A stretch of 64,000 nucleotides of DNA from positions 248,001-312,000 of the forward strand of contig NZ_SHKS01000002.1 in assembly GCF_004217285.1 (NCBI RefSeq), in the 5' to 3' direction. Of this stretch, positions 52,346 through 63,778 are shown piece by piece. The position numbers were made by a program, and so were the translations under genes. Under the pieces are notes generated by a model. The model saw only the letters and a program-made list of their open reading frames with translations. It searched no databases and had not been told where the DNA came from. This DNA comes from Streptomyces sp. BK239. GTDB lineage: Bacteria > Actinomycetota > Actinomycetes > Streptomycetales > Streptomycetaceae. How positions within the stretch are numbered: the stretch's first letter is position 1; each line of letters starts with the position of its first letter.

Positions 52346-53184
52346 GGCCGCACCAGCCCTTCGTAGGCGTCGGGGCGGCGGTCGCGGTAGAAGGCCCACG
52401 TCTGCCGCACCTGCTCGACGAGGTCGAAGTCGAGGTCCCGGACGAGGAGTTCCTCGTCCCGGTCGCTGCCGACCTCGCCGACGAACTGGCCGCGCGGGTC
52501 GACGAAGTAGGACGTCCCGTAGAAGTCGTTGTCGCCGTACTCCTCCACGCCGACCCGGTTGATCGCGGCGACGAAGTACTCGTTGGCGACGGCCGCGGCG
52601 GGCTGCTCCAGCTGCCAGAGGTGGGAGGACAGGCCGCGGTGGGTGGCCGACGGGTTGTAGACCAGCTGGGCGCCGTTCAGGCCGAGCTGCCGCCAGCCCT
52701 CCGGGAAGTGGCGGTCGTAGCAGATGTAGACGCCGACCCTGCCGACGGCGGTGTCGAAGACGGGCCAGCCGGCGTTGCCGGGTTTGAAGTAGTACTTCTC
52801 CCAGAAGCCCTTGACCTGCGGGATGTGGTGCTTGCGGTACTTGCCGAGGTAGGAGCCGTCGGCGTCGATCACGGCCGCCGTGTTGTAGTAGAACCCGGAC
52901 TGCTCGATCTCGAAGACCGGGACGACGATCACCATGCCCGTCTCGCGGGCCAGCTCCCGCATACGGCTCACGGTCGGGCCGTCGGGGACCGGCTCGGCCC
53001 AGCGGTAGTGCTCCGGTTCCTGGACCTGGCAGAAGTAGGGGGCGTTGAAGACCTCCTGGAACCCGATGATCTTCGCGCCCCGCCGGGCCGCCTCGCGGGC
53101 GTGCTCCTCGTGTTTCGCCACCATGGACTCGGTGTCGCCGGTCCAGGTGGCCTGGACCAGAGCGGCACGTACGACGTTGGCCAT
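52342..53184 (-). CDS. Beta-ureidopropionase-type nitrilase, copy 2
   Basis: A 280-residue paralogue of copy 1 with the same Glu (FQEVF), Lys (GKYRKHHIP) and Cys (ICYDRHFPE) residues. It is the first gene of the leftward cluster. Having two copies may provide different substrate ranges, for example carbamoyl-beta-alanine against carbamoyl-beta-aminoisobutyrate or carbamoyl amino acids from hydantoins. The ATG at 53184 has GGAG seven bases upstream and is preferred over the long upstream extension of the frame. Confidence 0.9.
   Translation of the reverse strand: MANVVRAALVQATWTGDTESMVAKHEEHAREAARRGAKIIGFQEVFNAPYFCQVQEPEHYRWAEPVPDGPTVSRMRELARETGMVIVVPVFEIEQSGFYYNTAAVIDADGSYLGKYRKHHIPQVKGFWEKYYFKPGNAGWPVFDTAVGRVGVYICYDRHFPEGWRQLGLNGAQLVYNPSATHRGLSSHLWQLEQPAAAVANEYFVAAINRVGVEEYGDNDFYGTSYFVDPRGQFVGEVGSDRDEELLVRDLDFDLVEQVRQTWAFYRDRRPDAYEGLVRP
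52691..52888. repeat. Near-identical tract shared by the two nitrilase genes (copy 2)
   Basis: Partner of 48730-48927, 198 bases with three differences, in direct orientation and 3961 bp away. See that entry. Confidence 0.8.
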
Positions 53185-53214
53185 GAGCTGCTCCTTCGAC
53201 GGGAACGTCAGAGC

Positions 53215-53243
53215 CTCTACACCCGTAGACGATGGCCGTAGAG
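53215..53243 (-). promoter_or_regulatory. Dyad upstream of the nitrilase copy 2 gene
   Basis: CTCTAC (53215-53220) and GTAGAG (53238-53243) form an inverted pair separated by 17 bases, with another GTAG at 53225-53228. The site is 31-59 bp before the first gene of the cluster and could bind the PucR regulator, which is inference. The rest of 53185-53468 shows nothing clear. Confidence 0.35.
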
Positions 53244-53468
53244 GGACGAACGTAAGCCTCCGGGACAGGCTTGCCAAGACCATCGCCGTCAACCCGCGGT
53301 GTCGATCGCGTTTCACCCCTGTGGGCGAGCGGCGGGGCGTACGGCGTACAGGCCGGCAGGCGGGGCGCTGTCGGACGGGGCGCTGTCGCGAGCGCGGGGG
53401 CGGGCGGGGCCGGGGCCCGGTCCGGTTCGGCGCCCGCGTGGCCCGGCTTCTCTCGGCTTTCGCTCGGC

Positions 53469-55094
53469 TCACGGGGTGAAGCCGGCCGCCTTGAGGGCGT
53501 TCTTGAGGTCGCGGCGGCGGTCCTTCGAGACGGCCCGGGCGGCCTCCATCAGCAGCGGGACGAGGAGGTGCGGCTCCGGTTCCGCGCCGCGGGCGACGTC
53601 CTCGGGGGTGCGGACCCGGACGAACGCGTCGAGCAGCGCCTGCGCCTCGCGGCGGCGCGACTGCGCCGTCAGCACGCTGACCGCCTTGCCGACCTCCTCG
53701 GCCGGCCGTACGACGCCCTGCCGCAGGACCTGCTCCCCGTCGGCCGCGCGCCCCGCCTCGGTCAGGGCGTCCGCCACGGCCACCAGCCGTTCGGCGGGCA
53801 GCGAGGCCGCCTCCCACAGCAGGGTCGCCCAGTCGGCGTTCAGCCCGGCACGCTGGAAGCCGGCCGCGAGCAGCGGAATGCGGGCCGCGGGGCCGTACGC
53901 CAGCTCCACGAGGAGCGCGTGCGCCTCACCGCTGCGGCCCTCGCCGCGCAGCCGCACGAGCCGCTCCACGACTTCGGCGTGCTCGGTGTTCTGCGGCCCC
54001 GTGCGGTCCGGCGCCTGCCCCTCCGGTCGCGCGTCGCCTGTGGTGGGCCTCGCCGACGGCTCGGTCCGAGGGGGCTGGAGGGGCTCCTGCACCGCGTGCG
54101 CCTCGGCTGCGGCACCGGCGAAGCGGGCGCCCCGCGGGGTGCGGGGCGAGGGGATCCCGGTTCCCGGGCCGGTCTCGGGTACGGGCGTGGGCGCGGGGAT
54201 CAGCGGCTCGGCCGTGGGCGGCACCACGACGGGAGCGGTGTCCTCTCCCTCGGTCATCCCGGCGAACCGAGCACTGCCCCGCCGACGTCTGCGCTGCATG
54301 GGGGCGGGGTCGGCGGCCTCGTCGGGGGCGGGGGCGGAGTGGGCGTCGGCCGTCGGCGTCTCTGCGGCCCGGACCGTCCCGGCGGGGCCGGGCCAGGCGC
54401 CGTGGCCCGCTTCGGGCGCGTGGCCCTGCCGGCCGGTGCCGCCGGTCTCCGCGGGGGCGGTGTGGTGGTACCCGGCGGTGTGGTCGTACCCGGCGGGCTC
54501 CGTCGGCCGTGCGGAGGCGCTCGCGGGTCTCCCGCTCGCACGCGGGCGGATCAGGCGGGACGACCCCGGGTCCTGCGGGGCAGCCGTGCGGCGGTCCAGT
54601 TCGGCGAGGCGGTGGCTGAGTTCGGCGCAGCGGGCGGTGGCTCGTTCGTGGTCGTCCTGGGCCCAGGCCAGGTCGAGACGGAGGCCGTCGACCTCCTCCT
54701 CGGTGCCGGCGGAGGCCAGTCGGCGGCTGATCTCGGCCTGCCGCTCGGCGGTGTGGCGCTGCTCGCGGAGCATGGCGTCGAGCCGGTCGCCGAGGGCGTC
54801 CCGGCCGCCGGGGCGGGCGTCGTGGGCGGCGACGGCGGCGGCGTGCAGCGGCCGCGCCTGTTCCGCGTCCCGGGCGGCCACGTCGGTGCCGTACTCCGCG
54901 GCGAGGTCCTGGAGCAGGGCCTCGACGACGTCCCAGGGCGGAACCTCGGCGCCTGCGAGGCAGGCCCGCATACCGTGCGGGTCGCGCTGCCAGAAGACGG
55001 CGCACCAGCCGGAGCCCTGGTCGAGGCGCGTCAGCAGACCGTCCAGGTACTGCGCGAACTCCCGCATCTGCGACGGGAGCTGATCCCAAGCCAT
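53469..55094 (-). CDS. Large low-complexity cytoplasmic protein of unknown function (UL36-like annotation class)
   Basis: A 541-residue protein. Residues 1-170 are helical with a coiled-coil stretch (LDAMLREQRHTAERQAEISRRLA, WAQDDHERATARCAELSHRLAELDRR). Residues 175-375 are disordered, Pro/Ala/Thr-rich and contain two copies of ARFAG (RRRRRGSARFAG and RGARFAG). Residues 380-541 are helical with TPR-like pattern (GRSGEAHALLVELAYGPAARI, AGFQRAGLNADWATLLWEA). I do not recognise an enzyme; similar Streptomyces proteins are often labelled UL36-like by low complexity alone. A scaffold role is possible. Confidence 0.6.
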   Translation of the reverse strand: MAWDQLPSQMREFAQYLDGLLTRLDQGSGWCAVFWQRDPHGMRACLAGAEVPPWDVVEALLQDLAAEYGTDVAARDAEQARPLHAAAVAAHDARPGGRDALGDRLDAMLREQRHTAERQAEISRRLASAGTEEEVDGLRLDLAWAQDDHERATARCAELSHRLAELDRRTAAPQDPGSSRLIRPRASGRPASASARPTEPAGYDHTAGYHHTAPAETGGTGRQGHAPEAGHGAWPGPAGTVRAAETPTADAHSAPAPDEAADPAPMQRRRRRGSARFAGMTEGEDTAPVVVPPTAEPLIPAPTPVPETGPGTGIPSPRTPRGARFAGAAAEAHAVQEPLQPPRTEPSARPTTGDARPEGQAPDRTGPQNTEHAEVVERLVRLRGEGRSGEAHALLVELAYGPAARIPLLAAGFQRAGLNADWATLLWEAASLPAERLVAVADALTEAGRAADGEQVLRQGVVRPAEEVGKAVSVLTAQSRRREAQALLDAFVRVRTPEDVARGAEPEPHLLVPLLMEAARAVSKDRRRDLKNALKAAGFTP

Positions 55095-55272
55095 CGCTCG
55101 ACTCCCGCCCGACCGGAGAACTCCGATCCGTAGAGAACACCAGTTGTGTTACAGCGGGGCTACGGTGACCTTTCGAGACGGACGCGGCGGGCTTATTGCC
55201 CGATCTTGACCGAATGGCACACCCTCGACGGCCAGAATCACATCACTGACGCGACCGCGGACGCCCGATCGC

Positions 55273-55536
55273 TCACCCCAGCGGCCCGGCGCCCGCGAGT
55301 GCGCAGCGGTCGGCCAGCTCGTCCATCGACAGGCCGAGGGCCCGGGCGAGGGCGGAGATCGTGAAGAAGGCCGGGGTCGGGGCCCGGCCGGTCTCGATCT
55401 TGCGGAGGGTCTCGGCGGAGACGCCGGCGTTCGCGGCGACCTCGGCCATGCTCCGGTCGCCACGGGCTTCACGGAGCAGTCTGCCGAGGCGCTCGCCGCG
55501 CTCGCGCTCTTCGGGGGTCAACGGGGTGCGCACCAT
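55273..55536 (-). CDS. XRE family transcriptional regulator
   Basis: An 87-residue helix-turn-helix protein: ARGDRSMAEVAANAGVSAETLRKIETGRAPTP is a Cro/C1-type DNA-binding unit. It diverges from the methionine aminopeptidase gene, with only 32 bp between the two starts, and probably binds the dyad in that gap. The ATG at 55536 has no Shine-Dalgarno sequence; a leaderless transcript is likely. Confidence 0.85.
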   Translation of the reverse strand: MVRTPLTPEERERGERLGRLLREARGDRSMAEVAANAGVSAETLRKIETGRAPTPAFFTISALARALGLSMDELADRCALAGAGPLG

Positions 55537-55541
55537 GACAC

Positions 55542-55561
55542 CATTCTAATACCGGTATAGT
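55542..55561. promoter_or_regulatory. Shared divergent promoter and operator of the XRE and map genes
   Basis: A perfect 10-base palindrome ATACCGGTAT (55549-55558) overlaps two candidate -10 elements: rightward TATAGT (55556-55561), seven bases before the map ATG, and leftward TAGAAT (55547-55542), six bases before the XRE ATG. Both messages would then begin at or within a base or two of the start codon. A repressor on the palindrome would shut both promoters. Confidence 0.6.
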
Positions 55562-55568
55562 AATTGGC

Positions 55569-56357
55569 ATGGTGGAACTGAAGACGGACGCATCCATCGA
55601 TGCCATGTACGAGACCGGCCAGGTCGTCGCCCGTGCTCTGACGGCCGTACGGGAGGCCGCGGCGGTCGGCGTCTCCCTGCTGGAGCTGGACGAGCTGGCG
55701 CACGGCGTGCTGCGCGAGGCGGGCGCGACCTCGCCCTTCCTCGGCTACCGGCCCTCCTTCGCCCCGACGCCCTTCCCGGCGGTGCTCTGCGTGTCCGTGA
55801 ACGACGCGATCGTGCACGGCATCCCCACCGCCTACCGGCTGCGCGACGGCGACCTGGTCTCGATCGACTTCGGCGCCGAGCTGAACGGATGGGCCGGCGA
55901 CTCGGCGCTCAGCTTCACGGTGGGCACGGCGCGGCCGGCCGATCTGCGGCTGATCGAGACCGCCGAGCGCGCCCTCGCCGCCGGCATCGAGGCGGCCGTC
56001 GTCGGCAACCGCATCGGCGACATCGCGCACGCGATCGGCAGCGTGTGCCGGGTGGCCGGGTACGGGGTCCCGGCCGGCTTCGGCGGCCACGGGATCGGCC
56101 GCCGTATGCACGAGGATCCGCCCGTCCCCAACGAGGGCCGGCCCGGGCGGGGGCTGCGTCTGCGGCGGGGCATGGTCCTGGCGATCGAGCCCATGCTCAT
56201 CGGGGGCGGGACCGACGGGTACCACGAGGCGCCCGACGGCTGGACCCTCAAGACGAACGACGGGTCGCGGGCGGCGCATGCGGAACACACGGTGGCTGTC
56301 ACGGATGCGGGGCCTCGGGTTCTCACGGAGCGGGTGGCTGCGCCGGCTGTGCAGTGA
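55569..56357 (+). CDS. map: Type I methionyl aminopeptidase
   Basis: A 262-residue metalloprotease that removes the initiator methionine. The metal ligands appear in DFGAELNGWAGDSA (two Asp), GFGGHGIGRRMHEDP (His), IEPML (Glu) and AAHAEHTVAV (Glu). HGIPTAYRLRDGD is the substrate-side His motif. It lacks the N-terminal zinc-finger-like extension of some actinobacterial MetAPs. Streptomyces have further map genes, one in the ribosomal protein cluster, so this is probably the accessory copy, controlled by the adjacent XRE protein (inference). No Shine-Dalgarno is visible. Confidence 0.93.
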   Translation: MVELKTDASIDAMYETGQVVARALTAVREAAAVGVSLLELDELAHGVLREAGATSPFLGYRPSFAPTPFPAVLCVSVNDAIVHGIPTAYRLRDGDLVSIDFGAELNGWAGDSALSFTVGTARPADLRLIETAERALAAGIEAAVVGNRIGDIAHAIGSVCRVAGYGVPAGFGGHGIGRRMHEDPPVPNEGRPGRGLRLRRGMVLAIEPMLIGGGTDGYHEAPDGWTLKTNDGSRAAHAEHTVAVTDAGPRVLTERVAAPAVQ

Positions 56358-56433
56358 CGTGAGGTGACCGTGGGTCGGCCGGGGCGGTGCGGTTGTGGCC
56401 GTGTCGGTGGTTTGCTGCGGCGCCGTTGTGGCT

Positions 56434-56690
56434 GGTCGCGCAGTTCCCCGCGCCCCTTGAGGGTCCTGCCGGGCCGTTCCTGAGACGGCACCGGTTGTCG
56501 GTGTGCGGTGGTCGGCTGTCCCGCCGTCGGGGCCGGTCGCGCAGTTCCCCGCGCCCCTGGGGGTGCTGCCGGGCTGTTCCTGAGACGGCACCGGTTGTCG
56601 GTGTGCGGTGGTCGGCTGTCCCGCCGTTGTGGCTGGTCGCGCAGTTCCCCGCGCCCCTTGGGGGGCTTCCGGGGCGTTCCTGAGACGGTC
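56434..56690. repeat. Tandem repeat, about 100 bp per unit, with a dispersed Streptomyces motif
   Basis: GGTCGCGCAGTTCCCCGCGC recurs at 56434, 56535 and 56635. Between copies lies a shared segment containing TTCCTGAGACGGCACCGGTTG, so two full units and one truncated one are present. The first motif is a very common element in Streptomyces intergenic DNA, usually single. The rest of 56358-56824 holds no gene; it includes the clpC2 promoter region. Confidence 0.85.
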
Positions 56691-56824
56691 GACGTCACGA
56701 CGTGCCGGGGGTTCTCGGGCGTGACAAGGTGGAGTCGGTGGTCTCAGCGGCTCCTCGGGTGTAGCGCCGCACGGCATGGGCACCCGTCCGCACCGGCAAC
56801 CGCACGTCGATCGAACGGAACGCC

Positions 56825-59365
<2,541 letters not shown>

Positions 59366-59371
<6 letters not shown>

Positions 59372-61165
59372 CGCCGGGCGCACCACCTGCGCCGATCCGC
59401 CGCCCCGCCGTGTCTTCTCGGCGGCTGCCAGCCACTTGCCATCGGGCAGCCGCTGGACGCCGGTGGCGGCGCCGATCTCGGGGTTGAGCCGGAAGGAGTG
59501 GCCGAGGGCCTCCAACTGCCTGGCCACGTCGCTTCCGTACAGGCCGGGTTCGAGTTCGGTCTGGGCGGCGTTGCGCTGGCTGGCGCGGGGCGCGGCGATG
59601 GCGTCCACGAGCGGCAGCTTCCGGTCGAGGAAGCCGGTGAGGGTCTGCAGCACGGTGGTGATGATGGTCGCGCCGCCGGGCGAGCCGAGCGCCACGACGG
59701 GCTTGCCGTGCCGGTCGAGGACGATCGTCGGCGAGATCGAGGAGCGCGGCCGCTTGCCCGGCCCCGGCAGGTTCGGGTCGTGCACGGCCGGGTTGGCCGG
59801 GGCGAAGGAGAAGTCGGTCAGCTCGTTGTTGAGGAGGAAGCCGCGGCCGGGGACGGTGATGCCGCTGCCGCCGGTCTGCTCGATGGTGAGCGTGTAGGCG
59901 ACGACGTTGCCCCACTTGTCGGCCACCGTCAGGTGCGTGGTGTTCTCGCCCTCGTACGTGGTCGGCGCGGCCGTGCCGCCGGCACCGCAGGGCACGGGGT
60001 GACGGGGGTTGCCGGGAGCGAGAGGGCTGGTGAGGACGGCGTCGTCCTTGATGAGGCAGCCGCGTGAGTCCGCGTACTTCTGCGAGAGCAGTTCCTTCGT
60101 CGGCACGTCCTCGAAGGCGGGGTCGCCGACCCAGCGTCCGCGGTCGGCGAAGGCGATGCGGCTGGCCTCGATGTAGCGGTGCAGGTACTGGGCCTGGGTC
60201 GCCTTGGACAAGGCGGTGCGCTCCAGGATGTTCAGCGCCTCGCCCACGGTGGTGCCGCCGGAGGAGGAGGGCGCGATGGAGTAGACGCCCAGACCGCGGT
60301 AGGACGTCCTGGTCGGCGCCTGGAGCCGGGTGCGGTAGCCGGCGAGGTCCTTCGCCGACAGCTTGCCCGGGCGGGCGTTCCAGCCCGAGGCCGGGTCGAC
60401 GGGCGGGTGGTTGACGGTGTCGACGATGTCGTCGGCGATGTCGCCCCGGTAGAGCGCGCGGACCCCCTTCTTGCCCAACTCCTTGTAGGTGCGGGCGAGG
60501 TCGGGGTTCTTGAAGGTCGAGCCGACGGCGGGGAGCCGTCCGCCGGGCAGGAACAGCCGGGCGGTGTCCGGGAAGTAGCGGAAGCGGGTCTCGTTGGCCG
60601 CGGTCTGGCTGCGGAAGGTGTCGTCGACGGTGAAGCCGTCGCGCGCCAGCCGTTCGGCGGGCTTCAGCAGCGTGCCGAGCTTTCTGCTGCCCCACTTGTC
60701 GAGGGCGCTCGCCCAGGTGGCGGGCGTTCCCGGGGTGCCGACCGCGAGGCCGCTGCTGACGGCGTCGGTGAAGGCGATCGGTTTGCCGTTCTCCTGGAAG
60801 AGGTTCGCGTCGGCGGTCCGCGGGGCGGTCTCGCGTCCGTCGATGGTGCGCACGGTACGGGACTTGGCGTCGTAGTAGACGAAGTAGCCGCCCCCGCCGA
60901 TGCCGGCGGAGTAGGGCTCGGTGACGCCGAGGGCGGCGGCGGTGGCGACGGCCGCGTCGACGGCGTTGCCGCCGCTCCTCAGCACCTCGATGCCGGCCGC
61001 GGAGGCGTCGGCGTCGACGCTGGCCACCGCGCCGCCGTAGCCGACCGCGACCGGGGTCTTGGCAACGGCCGTTCTCGCGGCGGCGGGTGGGGCCGTGGCT
61101 CCCACCGAGACGACGGCGGCCGAAACCGCCAGGACCGACAGTTTCCGCGCGACAGGGCGACGCAT
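59366..61165 (-). CDS. ggt: Secreted gamma-glutamyltransferase
   Basis: A 599-residue exported Ntn-hydrolase. The signal peptide is MRRPVARKLSVLAVSAAVVSV...AAAR. The precursor cleavage site is GENTTHLTVADKWGNVVAYT, where the second Thr becomes the nucleophile; GSGITVPGRGFLLNNELTDF and the C-terminal GSPGG lie in the small subunit. It hydrolyses or transfers the gamma-glutamyl group of glutathione-like compounds outside the cell. The ATG at 61165 follows GGAGG by 6 bases. The last 6 bp overlap the 3' end of clpC2. Confidence 0.92.
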
Positions 61166-61308
61166 CCGTACCTCCAGTCCGGGAACGTCCGCGCAGCGTA
61201 ACCACATTCGAGCGGCCCCGACAGCCCGCCTCGGCGCACTGTCATACGGCTGCCACACCTCGAACACGGGTACGCCACAGGAACGTTCGCCCGCTAGCAT
61301 GCGCGCCC

Positions 61309-62070
61309 ATGAACGACGACGTGCGCAACATCGTCCTGGGCGTGGTCGCGGCCGGCATCAGTGCCGCGCTCGGCTGGGTGGCCCGCACCTACCTGTGGAA
61401 GCGCCGGCTCCGGCGCAAGCAGGCGTTCTTCGGGCTGCCGGACAACTCGGAGTCGCTGCTCGTGGTGAACCGGGGCGCGGCCGGCCCCGAGCTCGCGGTG
61501 ATGCGCTACGACGTGTTCGCGCTGCTCGAACTGGCCGCGCTGATCAAGGACTGTGGCGCCCAGGCGCAGGTCGTCGCGCACGATGTGGCACGGCAGGGTT
61601 TCGGTGAACGCACCGAGTTCTGCGTCGGCGGGCCGGCGTCGAATCGGCGGATGACGGCTCACCTCGCCTCGTTGCTGCCGGGCGTGCGGATGAACGTCGA
61701 CGCCGAACCCACGCCCGACCGGGGGGCGTTGCAGATCGGCGCCGAACGGTACCGGCTGGAGGCGGGTATCACGGAGTACGTGCTCCTCGCGCGGCTCACC
61801 GTCGAGGCGAGCCCGCACAACCGGCCCGTCTTCCTCTTCTGCGGCCAGACGGCCATCACCAACCAGGCCGCGACCCGCTATCTCGCCCGCCATCACGAGC
61901 GCCTGCGGCGCAAGCACGGCAACAGCTCCTTCGTGCTGCTGCTGAAGGTCGTCAACTCACACGCCTACGGTCCTGACGTGGTGGAGGAGGTGGCGGACGT
62001 GACGCGGGCGGCGCGGGCGCCGCTGCCCGCTCAGGCGACCGCGGCCCGCCCCTCCCACCGCGCGTCCTGA
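61309..62070 (+). CDS. Membrane-anchored conserved protein of unknown function
   Basis: A 253-residue protein I do not recognise by name. One N-terminal membrane segment (about 5-26, VRNIVLGVVAAGISAALGWVA) is followed by a basic stop (WKRRLRRK), so the remaining 220 residues are cytoplasmic if the N-terminus is outside. The soluble part alternates strands and helices: LLVVNRGAAGPE, YDVFALLELAALIKD, then FCVGGPASNRRMTAHL and VFLFCGQTAITNQAATRYLARHH. The GGPASNRRMTAHL and GQTAITNQAATRYL stretches look like two halves of a nucleotide- or sugar-binding pocket, which is speculation. Stand-alone, next to ggt. Confidence 0.6.
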   Translation: MNDDVRNIVLGVVAAGISAALGWVARTYLWKRRLRRKQAFFGLPDNSESLLVVNRGAAGPELAVMRYDVFALLELAALIKDCGAQAQVVAHDVARQGFGERTEFCVGGPASNRRMTAHLASLLPGVRMNVDAEPTPDRGALQIGAERYRLEAGITEYVLLARLTVEASPHNRPVFLFCGQTAITNQAATRYLARHHERLRRKHGNSSFVLLLKVVNSHAYGPDVVEEVADVTRAARAPLPAQATAARPSHRAS

Positions 62071-62452
62071 CGCCCGCCCGGTCCGGCCTGACCCGTCGTC
62101 GGCACGATCAGCCCGCTGCCCGGCGAGCACAACCCGTCCGGCGCACGGCTGACCTTCTCCTCACCGGCGGGCGACCCGTGGAACGGGCCGGTTCCGCCGC
62201 GCGAGCAGTGATCGCCGACCGTGGCCGGGCGGGTGGAGCTCTCTGGCTGGACTGCTGCCTCTGGGTCCTCGCGGACCGGATGAACGACACATCGTAGTCG
62301 AGACGACGGAGTCGGCGGGCACGCTCGGAGCCGATCGGTGGCCCGCGACGCCGAATCACCGCCCGTGGTCACAGGGCGAGTTCACCTGCCGACTCGCGGT
62401 GAGCGGCGGGGCCGCGGAGGCGCTCGCGGGAGGGGCCCGGCTGCTGAGGCCG
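62071..62452. other. Region without a convincing gene
   Basis: No frame here has convincing coding character. A short rightward stretch (about 62098-62211) reads GTISPLPGEHNPSGARLTF... and stops at PREQ; it could be the remnant of a longer gene, but no start or upstream part is present. Nothing else is recognisable. Confidence 0.4.
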
Positions 62453-62872
62453 TCAGGCCTCCGCCACCTCGCCGTAGAGCTGGGACAGTTCGGGGACGCC
62501 GTTCGCCGCCCATTCGTGGCCGGCCGCCACGACGTCGAACTCACGGCCGGACGCCAGCCGTACGAGGGGGCGGCCGCCCGGCCAGACCTGCCACTGCGCG
62601 CCGGGGACGGTCCGCACGGTCACCGTGCCGAGGTAGAGCCCTGCGTCGTTGCCGAGCCACGGGAGGATCTCCTCGTCGTCGCGCCAGCGCGGCACCAACT
62701 GGTCAAGGGCCTCCAGGGAGCGCGCGGAGTCGTCGAGGAGGACGCCTTCCCGGGCGGCCAGGGAGCGCAGCAGGTCGCATTCGGAGAGCAGTTCGGCGAT
62801 CCCCTCGGGGTCGGCCGCCGGCGTCGTCTCACCCTGCTTCTTGCGCCTGATGCCCAGGAACGGGATGTTCAT
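62453..62872 (-). CDS. Small conserved actinobacterial protein (DUF6278-like)
   Basis: A 139-residue soluble protein. Conserved-looking blocks are LLSECDLLRSLAAREGVLLDDS, RWRDDEEILPWLGNDAGLYLGTV and GRPLVRLASGREFDVVAAG. It matches what I remember as a Streptomyces DUF6278-type protein; function unknown. No signal peptide. The ATG at 62872 is the first in frame. Confidence 0.65.
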   Translation of the reverse strand: MNIPFLGIRRKKQGETTPAADPEGIAELLSECDLLRSLAAREGVLLDDSARSLEALDQLVPRWRDDEEILPWLGNDAGLYLGTVTVRTVPGAQWQVWPGGRPLVRLASGREFDVVAAGHEWAANGVPELSQLYGEVAEA

Positions 62873-62968
62873 GGCCTCAGAGTGACATTCACACCGATGT
62901 GCGCACCATAGGGGCGCGCGGGCGACCGGGCCGGGCCGGCCCCCCGTCGCCGCGCGCCGCCGCTCCGC

Positions 62969-63748
62969 TCACACCTCCAGGTCGACGACGACCGGCGCGT
63001 GGTCCGAGGCGCCCTTGCCCTTGCGCTCCTCGCGGTCGACGTAGGCGTCCTTCACGGCCTTGGCGAACGGCTCGTTGCCGTAGACCAGGTCGATGCGCAT
63101 GCCCCGGTTCTTGGGGAAGCAGAGCTGGCGGTAGTCCCAGTACGTGAACGGGTGCTCGTACTTCAGGGGGCGCGGGACGACGTCGGACAGGCCGGACTCG
63201 CGCAGCGCGGCGAGGGCGGCGCGCTCGGCGGGCGTGACGTGCGTGGAGCCCTCGAAGGCAGCCGGGTCGAAGACGTCGTCGTCGGTCGGCGCCACGTTGT
63301 AGTCGCCCAGCACGGCGAAGGGGCGGCCGCCGCCCGCGTCCCCGGCGGTCGCGGCCTTGAGTGCCTCGAACCACTGGAGCTTGTAGGCGTAGTGCGGGTG
63401 GTCAACCTCGCGGCCGTTGGGCACGTACACCGACCAGACGCGGACCGGGCCGCAGGTCGCGGAGATCGCGCGGGGCTCGAAAGCGCCCTCGTAGCCCGGG
63501 TCGCCGGGCAGGCCCTTGACGACGTCCTCCAGGCCGGCCCGGGAGATCACCGCCACGCCGTTCCACCGGCCGGTGGCGTGCACCGCCGCCTCGTAGCCCA
63601 GCTCGCGCAGCTGGTCGAACGGGAACTGCTCCTCGGCGACCTTGGCCTCCTGGAGGCACAGCACGTCCGTGCCGCTGCTCTCCAGCCAGGCCAGGAGCCT
63701 CGGAAGGCGGGCGGTGATCGAGTTGACGTTCCAGGTCGCGATGCGCAT
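62969..63748 (-). CDS. xth: Exodeoxyribonuclease III
   Basis: A 259-residue AP endonuclease/3' exonuclease of the EEP superfamily. Active-site regions are TWNVNSI (Asn7), LQEAKV (Glu34), SVYVPNG, LGDYNVAP and SDHAPVVVD (Asp-His). It nicks DNA at abasic sites in base excision repair and complements the AlkA glycosylase encoded elsewhere in the window. The ATG at 63748 starts the conserved MRIATWNVNSI. Confidence 0.95.
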   Translation of the reverse strand: MRIATWNVNSITARLPRLLAWLESSGTDVLCLQEAKVAEEQFPFDQLRELGYEAAVHATGRWNGVAVISRAGLEDVVKGLPGDPGYEGAFEPRAISATCGPVRVWSVYVPNGREVDHPHYAYKLQWFEALKAATAGDAGGGRPFAVLGDYNVAPTDDDVFDPAAFEGSTHVTPAERAALAALRESGLSDVVPRPLKYEHPFTYWDYRQLCFPKNRGMRIDLVYGNEPFAKAVKDAYVDREERKGKGASDHAPVVVDLEV

Positions 63749-63778
63749 GCCTCACAACCTACCGGGCGGCACTGACAC

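Noticed and set aside
51059..52399. Aminotransferase start upstream of 52345
   Set aside because: The extra N-terminal residues are low-complexity Pro/Arg and lie inside the nitrilase gene; the overlapping ATGA is the better start.
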